A DNA stretch of 64,000 nt, taken from Lachnospiraceae bacterium. GTDB lineage: Bacteria > Bacillota > Clostridia > Lachnospirales > Lachnospiraceae. Positions 32,845 through 44,485 of this stretch are shown here, piece after piece. The first letter of the stretch is position 1; each line of letters opens with the position of its first letter. Under the pieces are notes generated by a model that saw only the letters and a list, made by a program, of their open reading frames with translations, ran no database searches and was not told where the DNA came from. Position numbers and translations under genes: made by a program. Location: positions 18,971 to 82,970 of the forward strand of contig JAFZRY010000027.1 of the NCBI GenBank assembly GCA_017619615.1, given 5' to 3'.

Positions 32845-33216
32845 ATGAATGATAAAGACCTGCGTGTGATCAATCCCGGGAGCATGCCTGACTCGGGAAG
32901 CATGCCCGACATGAGCAGCTTTAACCCCGGCAGCATGCCCGATATGGGCAGTTTCAACCCCGGCAGCGGGCCCGACACGGAAAATCCGGATTCCGGAAAG
33001 ACGCCGGACGTTCCGGGGACGGAAGATGCGGCGTCTGTTCCGTCGGAGCCGGCGGATGCTTCCCAGGGACAAAACAAAAGGCCGTCCTCCTTCTCCGGCA
33101 GGACCGGACAGAGTTCAGCCAAAACCAATAATATCATCACGCTGAGCGTGTGTCTGGGGATCATGCTCATCGCGCTGGCCGCAGTCAGCGGCCTGAGGCG
33201 CAGAAGAAAGAAATGA
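32845..33216 (+). CDS. Small Pro/Gly/Ser/Asp-rich membrane protein
   Basis: 123 residues. The first half repeats a short unit: INPGSMPD, SGSMPD, FNPGSMPD, FNPGSGPD (about 9-48). A disordered Ser/Pro region follows, then one helix (about 99-116, IITLSVCLGIMLIALAAV) and a RRRRKK tail. There is no N-terminal signal peptide, so the positive tail should stay inside and the repeat region could be on the outside only if the protein inserts tail-last; alternatively a cleavable sorting signal without a visible LPxTG. GGGAGAG precedes the ATG. Family not recognised. Confidence 0.7.
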   Translation: MNDKDLRVINPGSMPDSGSMPDMSSFNPGSMPDMGSFNPGSGPDTENPDSGKTPDVPGTEDAASVPSEPADASQGQNKRPSSFSGRTGQSSAKTNNIITLSVCLGIMLIALAAVSGLRRRRKK

Positions 33217-33228
33217 TAAAAGAAAGAG

Positions 33229-34293
33229 TTATTTCCGCTTCCGCCTTGCCATCCGCCGCGCCTTGATCTTTTCCTGCGCATATTCTGTCGCGGTCAGCAC
33301 GATCCCGCCCAGGATGAAGATGTAGTCGCTGAAGAAGCGCCAGACCAGCATGGCCCAGAAGACCAGGCCGGAGTCCGGCAGCTCTGCGAAGACCAGATAG
33401 AAGGACGCCTCCGCCGCGCCGGCGCCGCCCGGCGTGGGGATGATGGTGATGGCAGCGTAGATGAAGAAGGTGGAGACCATGACCACCGCCCAGTCAACGT
33501 TGCCGCCGAAGGCCTGCAGGATAAAAAACGGCAGGCTGGCACGGCCCAGGTGATACAGGACGGAGAGCAGGAACATCTCCAGCGTCAGGCTACGGTGGCG
33601 GTTGATGTAGTTGATCGCCCGGCTGTATTCCTGCAGCTGCTGCAGGACCTTCGCGCCTTTGCCTTCCGGGTCCTTGATCAGCCGGATCGCTGCCAGGCCG
33701 CGCAGCACGCCCATGACGATCTTGCCCATTCCCTTCGGGAACGCCGCAGAAAGGATGATCAGGATAGGGACGAGCGAATAGCAGCCCAGCCCGATATACG
33801 CGGTGACCTTCAGCGCGCCGACCGTGAACAGATGCCCCAGGAAAATGAAGCACAGCGCCGCGGTCAGCACGAAACTGAGCTGCTGCAGGAGGAACGCGTA
33901 GACCGGAATGGCCAGGGATGCGCCGTCAGAGAGCCCTCGCCGCTTCAGGTACAGGATCTGGAACGGCTGGCCGCCGGCCCCGGAGGGCGTGATGTTGTCG
34001 TAGTACCGGCCGTAGATGGTGACCTTGACGGAGGTGGCCCAGTCCTTCTTGTTCGTCAGCTGGCGGATCAGCGAGTAATATTTGCCGCTTTCGGCGAACA
34101 CCGTTATCAGAAAACACAAAAAGGAGAGCACGAAAAAGATCCAGCGGATCTCCACGTCCTCCAGGTCGGCCGCCCCGGAATTCTTCCGGTTCAGCTCCGA
34201 GATCCCGGTCCAGAGCAGGATGCCGATGTTCATCAGGATGAACAGCAGCGTCCAGATCCAGGATCTCTTCTTTTTTTGCGTGTTCTGTATCAT
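33229..34293 (-). CDS. Lysylphosphatidylglycerol synthase-type flippase domain protein
   Basis: 354 residues with about eight helices. RYYDNITPSGAGGQPFQI is the conserved loop of the YbhN/AglD/MprF N-terminal (UPF0104) family, and IPTPGGAGAAEASF near the C-terminus is its second signature. Only the membrane part is present; the aminoacyl-transferase domain of MprF is absent, so it is a flippase-like or unknown lipid protein. Its stop is 12 bases from the converging small gene. Confidence 0.85.
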   Translation of the reverse strand: MIQNTQKKKRSWIWTLLFILMNIGILLWTGISELNRKNSGAADLEDVEIRWIFFVLSFLCFLITVFAESGKYYSLIRQLTNKKDWATSVKVTIYGRYYDNITPSGAGGQPFQILYLKRRGLSDGASLAIPVYAFLLQQLSFVLTAALCFIFLGHLFTVGALKVTAYIGLGCYSLVPILIILSAAFPKGMGKIVMGVLRGLAAIRLIKDPEGKGAKVLQQLQEYSRAINYINRHRSLTLEMFLLSVLYHLGRASLPFFILQAFGGNVDWAVVMVSTFFIYAAITIIPTPGGAGAAEASFYLVFAELPDSGLVFWAMLVWRFFSDYIFILGGIVLTATEYAQEKIKARRMARRKRK

Positions 34294-34456
34294 GGATTTC
34301 CTTCCAGTACAAAATGACTGCGGAGCAGCCTGGCAAATATTTTATTCCTTTTCGGCGCGTTTGTCAAATCATAGCGCCGCTGCCGCGGAAAAAGGTGCTC
34401 CGGAGCGTTTCCGAAAGGATTTTCCGCGCTGACTTAACAGAATTTCCTCATTTTGC

Positions 34457-34486
34457 TTGACAAGTCTTATTTTTCTGTGCTATAAA
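34457..34486 (+). promoter_or_regulatory. Promoter of tRNA-Trp
   Basis: TTGACA (34457-34462), 18 bases, TATAAA (34481-34486). Confidence 0.75.
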
Positions 34487-34504
34487 AGTCGGGTATTCCT
34501 TTTT

Positions 34505-34575
34505 AGGGGCATAGTTCAAGGGTAGAACAGTGGTCTCCAAAACCATCGATGAGAGTTCGAATCTTTCTGCCCCTG
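34505..34575 (+). tRNA. tRNA-Trp (anticodon CCA)
   Basis: AGGGGCA pairs with TGCCCCT; the anticodon arm is GTGGT/ACCAT with loop CTCCAAA, so the anticodon is CCA. The T loop contains TTCGAAT. The G discriminator is the bacterial tRNA-Trp identity base. The 3' CCA is not encoded. Confidence 0.93.
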
Positions 34576-34578
34576 CTA

Positions 34579-34627
34579 TCAGCACTCTGCCGACATCCGC
34601 ATGCGGTGGGGTGCTGACCTTTATTTT
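34579..34627 (+). terminator. Hairpin after tRNA-Trp
   Basis: TCAGCAC pairs with GTGCTGA around a loop that contains the palindrome CCGCATGCGG, followed by CCTTTATTTT. It lies just before the flavin reductase ribosome site, so read-through would also matter for that gene. Confidence 0.6.
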
Positions 34628-34640
34628 AGGAGAAATCGCG

Positions 34641-35207
34641 ATGAAACAGATCTGGAAACCCGGCAACCTCCTGAATCCCGCCCCGGCGGTCATGGTCAGC
34701 TGCGCGACGGAGACGGAGCGGCCCAACATCATCACGGTCGCGTGGGCCGGCACGGTGTGCAGCGAGCCGCCGATGCTGTCGGTGTCCGTGATGAAGAAGC
34801 GGTTTTCGCACCATCTGATCGCGGAGAGCGGCGAGTTCGTCGTGAACCTGGTGTCCGCGTCGCTGGCGAAGGCGTGCGATCTGTGCGGGGTGAAGTCCGG
34901 GCGGGATATCGATAAGTTCGAGGCCGCGCACCTGACCGCGGCTCCCGCGCCCGGGATGGCCGCCGCGCCGCTGATCGCGGAAAGCCCGGTCAGCCTGTGC
35001 TGCCAAGTGGAGCGCGTCCTGGAACTGGGGTCGCACGACATGTTCATCGGCCGCATCGTGCAGGTGGCGGTGGAAGACAGCCTGCTGGACGGCAGCGGGA
35101 AACTGGACCTGCGGAAGGCCGACCTGATCGCATATTCCCACGGGGAGTATCTGCGGCTGGGGGAGAAAGTGGGCCGCTTCGGGTTTTCGGTGAAGAAAAA
35201 TAAATAA
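34641..35207 (+). CDS. Flavin reductase-like domain protein
   Basis: 188 residues, FMN-binding split-barrel of the flavin reductase family. PAPAVMVSCATETERPNII, TVAWAGTVCSEPPMLSVSV and FVVNLVSASLAKACDLCG are typical of the archaeal/clostridial type that binds FMN; the electron partner is unknown. ATG 34641 with AGGAGAAA is chosen; the longer frame would start inside the tRNA. It ends before a terminator. Confidence 0.9.
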   Translation: MKQIWKPGNLLNPAPAVMVSCATETERPNIITVAWAGTVCSEPPMLSVSVMKKRFSHHLIAESGEFVVNLVSASLAKACDLCGVKSGRDIDKFEAAHLTAAPAPGMAAAPLIAESPVSLCCQVERVLELGSHDMFIGRIVQVAVEDSLLDGSGKLDLRKADLIAYSHGEYLRLGEKVGRFGFSVKKNK

Positions 35208-35220
35208 AACAGACCGGGGG

Positions 35221-35254
35221 ACCGGCCTTTTGCCCCTGAACGGGCCGGTTTTCC
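35221..35254 (+). terminator. Rho-independent terminator
   Basis: ACCGGCC pairs with GGCCGGT, followed by TTTTCC. Confidence 0.7.
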
Positions 35255-35317
35255 CTGAAAATCTCTTTATTTCCGTCATTTTCCCTTCAAAAAACAGTGG
35301 AACTTCCGGCGATCATG

Positions 35318-35326
35318 TGCTAAAAT
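35318..35326 (+). promoter_or_regulatory. Extended -10 promoter of tig
   Basis: TGC followed directly by TAAAAT. A TTGACA at 35333-35338 has no matching -10. The start codon of tig is 89 bases downstream of the extended -10. Confidence 0.4.
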
Positions 35327-35414
35327 AAGCCATTGACATGCGCAGTCGCTGTATTTTTGCGTGTCAGAAAGAAAAGAATGCCCGGCGGAACGGGCCCAGA
35401 GAGGAGCAGTGTCC

Positions 35415-36695
35415 ATGAGTGTCACGGTAGAAAAGTTAGAGAAGAATATGGCTAAGCTGACCATTGAGATCCCCGCGGAGGAAGTGTCTGCGGCCGAACA
35501 GCGGGTATACAACAGAAGCAAAGGCCGGATCCAGATCCCCGGTTTCCGGAAAGGCCACGCGCCGCGCCAGATGGTGGAAAGAATGTACGGCGCGGACGTT
35601 TTCATGGAAGATGCCGTTAACGATCTGCTGCCCGGCGCTTATGAGACGGCCGTGAAGGAATCCGGCCTGGAAGTCGTCTCCCGTCCGGAGATCGATTATG
35701 TGCAGGTCGAGCACGGCAAGGCCCTGATCGTGACCGCGCTGGTCGCTGTCAAGCCGGAAGTGAAGCTGGGCGAGTACAAGGGCCTGGAACTGGGTCTCAC
35801 CGCCCCCGTCGTGACGGATGAGGACATCGAAGCCGAACTGAAGAAGGAGCAGGACAAGAACTCCACCATGAAAGACGTGGAAGACCGCCCCGTTCAGGAC
35901 GGCGACACCGTGAACCTGGACTATGCCGGCACCATCGACGGCGTCGCTTTTGACGGCGGCACCGCGGAGGGCCAGGAACTGGTCATCGGCTCCGGCCGCT
36001 TCATCCCCGGTTTTGAAGAGCAGATGGTCGGCATGATCCTCGGCGAGGAAAGAGACCTGCACGTGACCTTCCCCGAAGAGTACGGCGCGAAGGAACTGGC
36101 CGGCAAGGAAGCCGTGTTCCACGTGAAGGTCAACGCCATCAGCGAAAAGGAACTGCCGGAACTGAACGACGAGTTCGCCTCCGAAGTCTCCGAATTCGAG
36201 ACGCTGGACGCCTACAAGGAAAGCCTGCGCGCCAAGCTGCAGGAGAAGAAGGACAAGGACTTCCGTCAGGAGCAGGAGAACGCGGCGCTGGAAGCGGCCG
36301 TGAAGAACGCGGAGATGGAGATCCCCGCCCCCATGATCGACAGCCAGGCCGAGGACATGGTCCGCGAATTCGGCGAGCGTCTGCAGATGCAGGGCATGCG
36401 CCTGGAGCAGTACCTGCAGTTCACGGGCCTGAGCATGCCGCAGATCGTGGAGCAGTATAAGGAGCAGGCGAAGAAGCGCATCGAAGGCCGCCTGGTGCTG
36501 GAAGCCATCGTGGAAGCCGAGCACCTGGAAGTCACCGACGAAGACCGCGAAAAGGGCTACGCCGACCTGGCGGAGCGCTACGGCATGGAAGTCGACAAGG
36601 TCCGCGAGTTCTTCGACGAGGAATCCCTGGCGAGCTATGACAAGGATCTGGCCACCCAGAAGGCGCTGGATCTGCTGGTCGCCGAGGCGAAATAA
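35415..36695 (+). CDS. tig: Trigger factor
   Basis: 426 residues. The ribosome-binding N-terminal domain has GFRKGHAPRQMVERMYG, the trigger-factor signature (about 41-57). The FKBP-type prolyl isomerase domain (about 150-235) has GDTVNLDYAGTIDGVAFDGG and SGRFIPGFEEQMVGM. The helical C-terminal chaperone arms follow. It binds nascent chains at the ribosome exit. ATG 35415 has GAGGAG upstream and the usual MSVTVEKLEKN start. It heads the tig-clpP-clpX cluster. Confidence 0.96.
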   Translation: MSVTVEKLEKNMAKLTIEIPAEEVSAAEQRVYNRSKGRIQIPGFRKGHAPRQMVERMYGADVFMEDAVNDLLPGAYETAVKESGLEVVSRPEIDYVQVEHGKALIVTALVAVKPEVKLGEYKGLELGLTAPVVTDEDIEAELKKEQDKNSTMKDVEDRPVQDGDTVNLDYAGTIDGVAFDGGTAEGQELVIGSGRFIPGFEEQMVGMILGEERDLHVTFPEEYGAKELAGKEAVFHVKVNAISEKELPELNDEFASEVSEFETLDAYKESLRAKLQEKKDKDFRQEQENAALEAAVKNAEMEIPAPMIDSQAEDMVREFGERLQMQGMRLEQYLQFTGLSMPQIVEQYKEQAKKRIEGRLVLEAIVEAEHLEVTDEDREKGYADLAERYGMEVDKVREFFDEESLASYDKDLATQKALDLLVAEAK

Positions 36696-36719
36696 GCCCG
36701 GCAAAATAAAGGAGTCATT

Positions 36720-37304
<585 letters not shown>

Positions 37305-37313
37305 GGAGCAGGC

Positions 37314-38642
37314 ATGGCAACGAAGCGTAACGACATTCCCCGGACCTGTTCTTTCTGCGGCAAGGACCAGTCCCTCGTGAACCACCTGATCTCCAGCCCC
37401 CTGGAGGAGTGCTACATCTGCGACGAGTGCGTGGAGACCTGCTATGAGATCCTCGAAGAGGACTGGGAGCGGGAGAGCCGGAAGGGCGGACGCGAACCCG
37501 AGCCGGAGCTGTCCCTGGACACGCTCAAGCGCCCGGCGGAGATCAAGGCCTTCCTGGACGAATACGTGATCGGGCAGGAGCAGGCCAAGAAGGTGCTTTC
37601 CGTGGCGGTCTACAACCACTACAAGCGCATCCTGCACGGCGACGTCCCGCAGGATGACGTGGAACTGCAGAAGACCAACGTGCTGATGCTGGGCCCGACC
37701 GGTTCCGGCAAGACGTACCTCGCGCAGACCATCGCGCGCTGCCTGGACGTGCCCTTCGCCTCCTCCGACGCCACCACGCTGACGGAAGCCGGCTACGTGG
37801 GCGAGGACGTGGAGAACATCCTGCTCAAGCTGATCCAGGCCGCGGACAACGACGTCGCGCGCGCGGAACGGGGCATCATCTACATCGACGAGATCGACAA
37901 GATCACGAAGAAGTCCGAAAACGTCTCGATCACCCGCGATGTGTCCGGCGAAGGCGTGCAGCAGGCGCTGCTCAAGATCCTGGAGGGAACGGACGCGAAC
38001 GTGCCGCCGCAGGGCGGGCGGAAGCATCCGTACCAGGAGACCATCAAGATCAACACCACCGGGATCCTGTTCATCTGCGGCGGGGCGTTCGACGGGCTGG
38101 ACAAGATCGTCGAGTCCCGGCTGGGCAGCGGCAGCATCGGCTTCAACGGCACCGTGGTGGAAAAGCAGGACCGCCCGCTGGGCGAGCTGTTCTCCCAGGT
38201 GGTCCCGAAGGACCTCGTGAAATTCGGCCTGATCCCGGAATTCATCGGCCGCGTGCCGGTGACCGTGGCGCTGAACGAGCTGGACGAGGAGGCGATGGTC
38301 CGCATCCTGACCGAGCCGAAGAACGCGCTGGTGAAGCAGTACGAGGCCCTGTTCGCGATGGACGACGTGAAGCTGGAGTTCACGGACGAAGCGGTGCGCG
38401 CGGTGGCGCATAAGGCCATGGAGCGCAATATCGGCGCCCGCGGGCTGCGCGCGGTCATGGAAAACGCCATGATGGACCTGATGTTCCGCATCCCGAGCGA
38501 CGAAACGGTCGGCGTCTGCACCATCACGAAAGAAGCGGTCGAAGGCACCGGCGAACCGGAGATCGTCCGCCGCGAGGACCTGCCCGCCGCCGGCGGCCAC
38601 CGCAGGCGCCGCCAGATCAGCGTCAACAACGTGCTGGGCTGA
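37314..38642 (+). CDS. clpX: ATP-dependent Clp protease ATP-binding subunit ClpX
   Basis: 442 residues. The zinc-binding domain has CSFCGKDQ and [11 protein letters not shown] (four Cys). Walker A is [12 protein letters not shown] (about 123), Walker B IIYIDEID, and FIGRVPV is the sensor/pore region; the FGL-type ClpP-docking loop is seen as GSIGFNG. ClpX unfolds tagged proteins for ClpP. It is four bases from ysxC. The lon gene often found between clpX and ysxC in Bacillus is absent. Confidence 0.98.
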   Translation: MATKRNDIPRTCSFCGKDQSLVNHLISSPLEECYICDECVETCYEILEEDWERESRKGGREPEPELSLDTLKRPAEIKAFLDEYVIGQEQAKKVLSVAVYNHYKRILHGDVPQDDVELQKTNVLMLGPTGSGKTYLAQTIARCLDVPFASSDATTLTEAGYVGEDVENILLKLIQAADNDVARAERGIIYIDEIDKITKKSENVSITRDVSGEGVQQALLKILEGTDANVPPQGGRKHPYQETIKINTTGILFICGGAFDGLDKIVESRLGSGSIGFNGTVVEKQDRPLGELFSQVVPKDLVKFGLIPEFIGRVPVTVALNELDEEAMVRILTEPKNALVKQYEALFAMDDVKLEFTDEAVRAVAHKAMERNIGARGLRAVMENAMMDLMFRIPSDETVGVCTITKEAVEGTGEPEIVRREDLPAAGGHRRRRQISVNNVLG

Positions 38643-38646
38643 CGCC

Positions 38647-39224
38647 ATGGTCATCCGTTCCGTCAACCTGGAAACGGTCTGCGGCATCACGAGCACGCTG
38701 CCGCATCACGACAAGCCGGAGTTCGCGTTCGCCGGCCGCTCCAATGTGGGGAAATCCTCCCTCATCAACGGCCTGATGAACCGCAAGGCCCTGGCCCGCG
38801 TGAGCAGCGCGCCCGGCAAGACCCGGACCATCAATTATTACAACGTCAACGACGCCTTCTACTTCGTGGACCTGCCCGGCTACGGGTACGCGCAGGTCTC
38901 CCTGCAGGAAAAAGAAGCCTGGGGGAAGATGATCGAGCGCTACTTGAAGACCAGCGGCTCCCTGAAGCGGATCTTCCTGCTGGCGGACATCCGCCACGAG
39001 CCCGGGGCGGGCGACAAGCAGATGGCCCGTTTTATCCGCGAAGGCGGCTTTGAACCCGTGGTGATCGCCACGAAACTGGACAAGATCAACCGCAGCCAGC
39101 GGCAGAAGCAGCTGAAACTCCTCCGGGAGGGGCTGGAACTGCCCGCGGACGCGGTCATCCTTCCCTGGTCGTCCCAGACCAAAGAGGGAAGGGAGGAAAT
39201 ATACGAGTATCTGGAGGCATGCTT

Positions 39225-39228
<4 letters not shown>
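38647..39228 (+). CDS. ysxC: Ribosome biogenesis GTP-binding protein YsxC/EngB
   Basis: 193 residues. The G1 motif is [12 protein letters not shown], then [13 protein letters not shown] (G2), DLPGYGYAQ (G3) and TKLDKIN (G4). YsxC is an essential small GTPase in 50S assembly. It starts four bases after clpX and its last four bases overlap the start of asnS. Confidence 0.96.
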
Positions 39229-40619
<1,391 letters not shown>

Positions 40620-40633
40620 GGACCGGTGCATAT

Positions 40634-40658
40634 GTAGGGGCCGATGTTCCATCGGCCC
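40634..40658. repeat. GTAGGGGCCGATG... palindrome (family A)
   Basis: Nearly the same as the copy at 14549, with one changed loop base (TTCC for TTTC). It is between asnS and the sirtuin gene. Confidence 0.8.
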
Positions 40659-40677
40659 TCCCCTGGGAGGATCTGAC

Positions 40678-41415
40678 ATGTCCGTACAAAAACTGACCGA
40701 CATCCTGAACAAAACCAATAACCTCGTTTTCTTCGGCGGCGCCGGCGTTTCCACCGCCTCCGGCATCCCGGACTTCCGCAGCGCCAACGGCCTGTGGAAC
40801 CAGCGCTACGGCCGGCACTTAAGCCCGGAGGAAATGGTCTCCCGCAGCTTTTTCGAGCGCGATCCGGAAGACTTCTTCGCCTTTTATAAGGATAAGCTGA
40901 TCTATCCCGACGCGAAGCCCAACGGATGCCACATCGCGCTGGCGAAGCTGGAGCAGATGGGCAAACTCAAAGCGGTCGTCACGCAGAACATCGACGGCCT
41001 GCACCAGATGGCTGGCAGCAAAACCGTATACGAACTGCACGGCTCCGTGCTGCGGAACTACTGCACGCGCTGCCACGCGTTCTATGACGCAGATTACGTC
41101 CTGAAGGCGGACGGCGTGCCGCACTGCAAAGCCTGCGGCGCCATCGTCAAGCAGGACGTCGTCCTGTATGAAGAAATGCTGGATGAAAACGTAATTGAAA
41201 AAGCGGTGCACGCCATCGCGAAGGCCGATACGCTGATCGTGGGCGGCACTTCCCTGATCGTTTATCCCGCCGCCGGATTCATCCGCTATTTCCGCGGCAA
41301 TAACCTCGTCGTGATCAACAAGACCGAAACGTCGGCCGACAGCCACGCGGACCTCGTGATCCACGACGACATCGCTTCCGTGATGGAGCAGGCTGTCGCA
41401 GCCATGCAGCCTTAA
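40678..41415 (+). CDS. cobB: Sirtuin NAD-dependent protein deacylase
   Basis: 245 residues. FFGGAGVSTASGIPDFRSANGLW is the NAD-binding GAGxSxxSGIPDFR motif; TQNIDGLHQMAG has the conserved QNxD; the active-site His is in ELHGS. A Zn finger is formed by CTRCHAFYD and CKACG. It removes acyl groups from Lys using NAD. GGGAGGAT precedes the ATG. Confidence 0.95.
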   Translation: MSVQKLTDILNKTNNLVFFGGAGVSTASGIPDFRSANGLWNQRYGRHLSPEEMVSRSFFERDPEDFFAFYKDKLIYPDAKPNGCHIALAKLEQMGKLKAVVTQNIDGLHQMAGSKTVYELHGSVLRNYCTRCHAFYDADYVLKADGVPHCKACGAIVKQDVVLYEEMLDENVIEKAVHAIAKADTLIVGGTSLIVYPAAGFIRYFRGNNLVVINKTETSADSHADLVIHDDIASVMEQAVAAMQP

Positions 41416-41427
41416 AACAAGAGATCC

Positions 41428-43467
41428 ATGGATAATAAGAACAACAAAAACGACGACAACAAAAACAAGAACAACCGCTCGATGCTGACGATCCTTCTGA
41501 TCAGCATGGCGGGTCTTGCGCTGTTTTCTTTCTTCTCCCGCAGCCTTCTGGCCGGCCGCACCGCGGAGACCACCTACAATGAATTCCTGGAGATCCTGAA
41601 GACGAAGGAAGTCAAGTCCGTGGTTTTCGACGAGGTATACAACAAGGTCACGGCGGAAGTCACGGAGGAAGGCCGGACGACGGAATACACCACGGCCATC
41701 GTGGACAAGGACGCCGCCCTGGAGATCATCAAAGAGCGCGGCATCAAATACTCGGGCACGGTCGTTTCCAACGGCTCGTGGATCACCATCGCGCTATATG
41801 CGGTCTTCGCGGGCGTCATGCTGTACTGGATGTTCAGCATGCGCAAGGGAGGCGGCATGCTGGGGAACCTGGGAAAGAGCAACGCCAAGGTCTACGTGCA
41901 GAAGAACACCGGCGTGTCCTTCAAGGATGTGGCCGGACAGGACGAGGCGATCGAGTCCCTGGAGGAGATCGTGCAGTTCCTGCATGACCCCGGCCGCTAC
42001 GTGGAGATCGGCGCCAAGCTGCCGAAGGGCGCGCTGCTCGTCGGCCCGCCCGGCACCGGCAAGACCCTGCTTGCCAAGGCCGTGGCCGGCGAAGCCAAGG
42101 TCCCGTTCTTCTCGCTGGCCGGCTCGGACTTCGTGGAAATGTTCGTCGGCATGGGCGCCAGCCGCGTGCGCAATCTGTTCAAGGAAGCGCAGCAGATGGC
42201 CCCGTGCATCGTTTTCATCGATGAGATCGACGCCATCGGCAAATCGCGCGACTCCCGCTACGGCGGCAACGACGAGCGCGAGCAGACGTTAAACGCGCTG
42301 CTGGCCGAAATGGACGGCTTCGATTCCTCCAAGGGCGTCTTCATCCTGGCCGCCACCAACCGGCCGGAGGTCCTGGACCCGGCGCTGTGCCGCCCGGGCC
42401 GTCTGGACCGCCGCATCATCGTGGACAAGCCGGACGTCAAGGGCCGTGTCGCCGTGCTCAAGGTGCACGCCAAAAACGTGAACATGGGCGACGACGTGGA
42501 CTTCCAGGAGATCGCCCTGGCCACTCCCGGCGCCGTGGGCTCCGACCTGGCTAATATGATCAACGAAGCCGCCATCCTGGCCGTCAAAAAAGGCCGGAAT
42601 TACGTGACGCAGGCGGACCTGCTGGAATCCGTGGAAGTCGTGATCGCGGGCAAGGAAAAGAAGGACCGAGTCATGAACGAAAAGGAAAAGCGGACCGTCG
42701 CGTACCACGAAGTGGGCCACGCGCTGGCCGCGGCCCTGCAGAAGCACGCCGAACCGGTGCAGAAGATCACCATCGTGCCCCGCACCATGGGCTCGCTGGG
42801 CTATGTGATGCAGACGCCGGAAGAAGAGCGCTACCTGATGACGCAGGTCGAACTGGAGACCGAACTGGTCACCCTGCTGGCCGGCCGCGCCAGCGAGGAA
42901 CTGTTCTTCGACTCCGTCTCCACCGGCGCCGCGAACGATATCGAAAAAGCCACGTCCCTGGCCCGCTCCATGGTGACCCGCTTCGGCATGAGCGAGGAGC
43001 TCGGCCTGATGGGGCTGGAGACGATTACGGACGAGTACTTAAACGCCCGCGCGGTCATGAACTGCTCGGATGAGACGTCCGCCCGCGTGGACCAGGTGGT
43101 CAAGCAGATGCTGGACAACGCATACGCGAAGGCAAAGGAACTGCTGGACGCCAACCGGGAAGCGCTGGAGAAGATCGCCGCGTTCCTGATCGAAAAGGAG
43201 ACCATCACCGGCAAGGAGTTCATGAAGATCCTGCGGGAGATCAAGGGCGAGGATTTTGCGCCCGAGAAAGAAGCAGAAGAGAGGAAGGCCGCGCTGTTCG
43301 GAACGGCTGAAGAAACGGCTCAGGAAGAGCCGGCGGAACCCGCCCCGGAAACGGCTGAGGAGCCCGCTCCCGCAGAACCGGCGGAGGCGGCCCCCGCAGA
43401 ACCGGCGGAACCCGCCCCGGAACAGGAAGAAGAGACCAAGACGGAAGACGCCCCTTCGGAGGCGTAA
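41428..43467 (+). CDS. ftsH: ATP-dependent zinc metalloprotease FtsH
   Basis: 679 residues. Two membrane helices (about 18-38 and 115-135) flank an extracellular domain of about 75 residues. The AAA module has [15 protein letters not shown] (about 205), [11 protein letters not shown] and [15 protein letters not shown]; the protease has HEVGHALAA zinc motif. The C-terminus (about 620-679) is a low-complexity tail of Glu-Ala-Pro repeats ([17 protein letters not shown]), longer than in most FtsH. The ribosome site (AAGAGA) is weak. It degrades membrane and short-lived proteins. Confidence 0.97.
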   Translation: MDNKNNKNDDNKNKNNRSMLTILLISMAGLALFSFFSRSLLAGRTAETTYNEFLEILKTKEVKSVVFDEVYNKVTAEVTEEGRTTEYTTAIVDKDAALEIIKERGIKYSGTVVSNGSWITIALYAVFAGVMLYWMFSMRKGGGMLGNLGKSNAKVYVQKNTGVSFKDVAGQDEAIESLEEIVQFLHDPGRYVEIGAKLPKGALLVGPPGTGKTLLAKAVAGEAKVPFFSLAGSDFVEMFVGMGASRVRNLFKEAQQMAPCIVFIDEIDAIGKSRDSRYGGNDEREQTLNALLAEMDGFDSSKGVFILAATNRPEVLDPALCRPGRLDRRIIVDKPDVKGRVAVLKVHAKNVNMGDDVDFQEIALATPGAVGSDLANMINEAAILAVKKGRNYVTQADLLESVEVVIAGKEKKDRVMNEKEKRTVAYHEVGHALAAALQKHAEPVQKITIVPRTMGSLGYVMQTPEEERYLMTQVELETELVTLLAGRASEELFFDSVSTGAANDIEKATSLARSMVTRFGMSEELGLMGLETITDEYLNARAVMNCSDETSARVDQVVKQMLDNAYAKAKELLDANREALEKIAAFLIEKETITGKEFMKILREIKGEDFAPEKEAEERKAALFGTAEETAQEEPAEPAPETAEEPAPAEPAEAAPAEPAEPAPEQEEETKTEDAPSEA

Positions 43468-43485
43468 CGCAGGCAGGAGGAGATT

Positions 43486-44328
43486 ATGTCGCACTTTATC
43501 ATTACCGCGGACACCACGTTCGATCTGGCCCCGGAAACGGTGGAAAGACTGCAGATCGTCCCCATCGTGAGCTACGTCAGCCTCGGCGACGAAATGATGG
43601 ACGACTACCCGGGCATCCCGGCGGAGGATCTGTTTGCCTATGTCGCGAAGACGGGCAAGCTGCCCCAGACGGCCGCCGCCAACCCCGGGGATTATGAGGC
43701 GGCCTTCCGCAAACTGCGCGAGACCGACGACCGCCCGATCATCCACATCGCCAAGAGCAGCGGCATCTCCAGCTGCTACGAAAACGCCGTGATCGCCGCG
43801 CGCGAAGTGGAGAACGTCTACGTCGTGGACTCCAAAAACGTGTCCGGCGGCAGCGCGCTGACCATCGTGCGGGCTGCGGAAAGCACTCTGGAGGATCCGG
43901 AGGAGCTGGTCGCGGACCTGGAAGCCTACACGAAGCGCATCGACTGCAGTTTCATCATCGAAACGCTGGACTTCCTGTACAAGGGCGGCCGCTGCAGCGG
44001 CCTGGCCGCGTTCGGCGCCAACCTGCTGAAGCTCCGTCCGGAGATCATCATGGACGACGGCAAAATGAGCCCCGGCAAGAAATACCGCGGCCCGTACGAA
44101 AAATGCGTCCTGTCCTTCCTCGACGAAAAACTGGAGAACATCGAACAGTTCGAGCCGGAACAGGTCTACATCAACCACACCCTGCAGGATCCGGCCATGC
44201 TGGACCGCGTCCTGGGGCACATCAAAGCCAAGAACTATTTCAAAAACTTCGTGGTGTATTCCGTGTGCGCGGCGGTGGCGACCCACTGCGGCCCGAATAC
44301 GTTCGGGATCATCACGGTGAGGAAATAA
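43486..44328 (+). CDS. DegV-family fatty-acid-binding protein
   Basis: 280 residues. IITADTTFDLAPETV and IVPIVSYVSLGDEMMDDY at the start, the conserved TAAANPGDYEAAF loop, IAKSSGISSCYENAV and ETLDFLYKGGRCSG are DegV/FakB features; FakB-type proteins bind a fatty acid for the FakA kinase. No fakA is near. AGGAGGAG precedes the ATG. It may be cotranscribed with ftsH, and ends at the terminator 44350-44384. Confidence 0.92.
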   Translation: MSHFIITADTTFDLAPETVERLQIVPIVSYVSLGDEMMDDYPGIPAEDLFAYVAKTGKLPQTAAANPGDYEAAFRKLRETDDRPIIHIAKSSGISSCYENAVIAAREVENVYVVDSKNVSGGSALTIVRAAESTLEDPEELVADLEAYTKRIDCSFIIETLDFLYKGGRCSGLAAFGANLLKLRPEIIMDDGKMSPGKKYRGPYEKCVLSFLDEKLENIEQFEPEQVYINHTLQDPAMLDRVLGHIKAKNYFKNFVVYSVCAAVATHCGPNTFGIITVRK

Positions 44329-44349
44329 GACAGGGAATAAGGAATGACG

Positions 44350-44384
44350 ACAGGGGGAGCGGACTGCGGCTCTCCCTGTTTTTA
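44350..44384 (+). terminator. Rho-independent terminator after degV
   Basis: ACAGGG and GAGC pair with GCTC and CCCTGT, followed by TTTTTA. It separates the housekeeping block from the sigma-serpin operon. The sequence 44385-44485 holds GCGCAACC and TTTTTCCGCTGTA blocks that might be an ECF-type promoter, but I am not sure. Confidence 0.8.
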
Positions 44385-44485
44385 TAGATAGTTTTTTGAG
44401 ATTTTACGGAAAATCCGCCCCGCCCGCGCAACCGGACCCGCCGTTTTTCCGCTGTAGAGGGTGAGGAGGTAAGGAGGCCCCCGCC

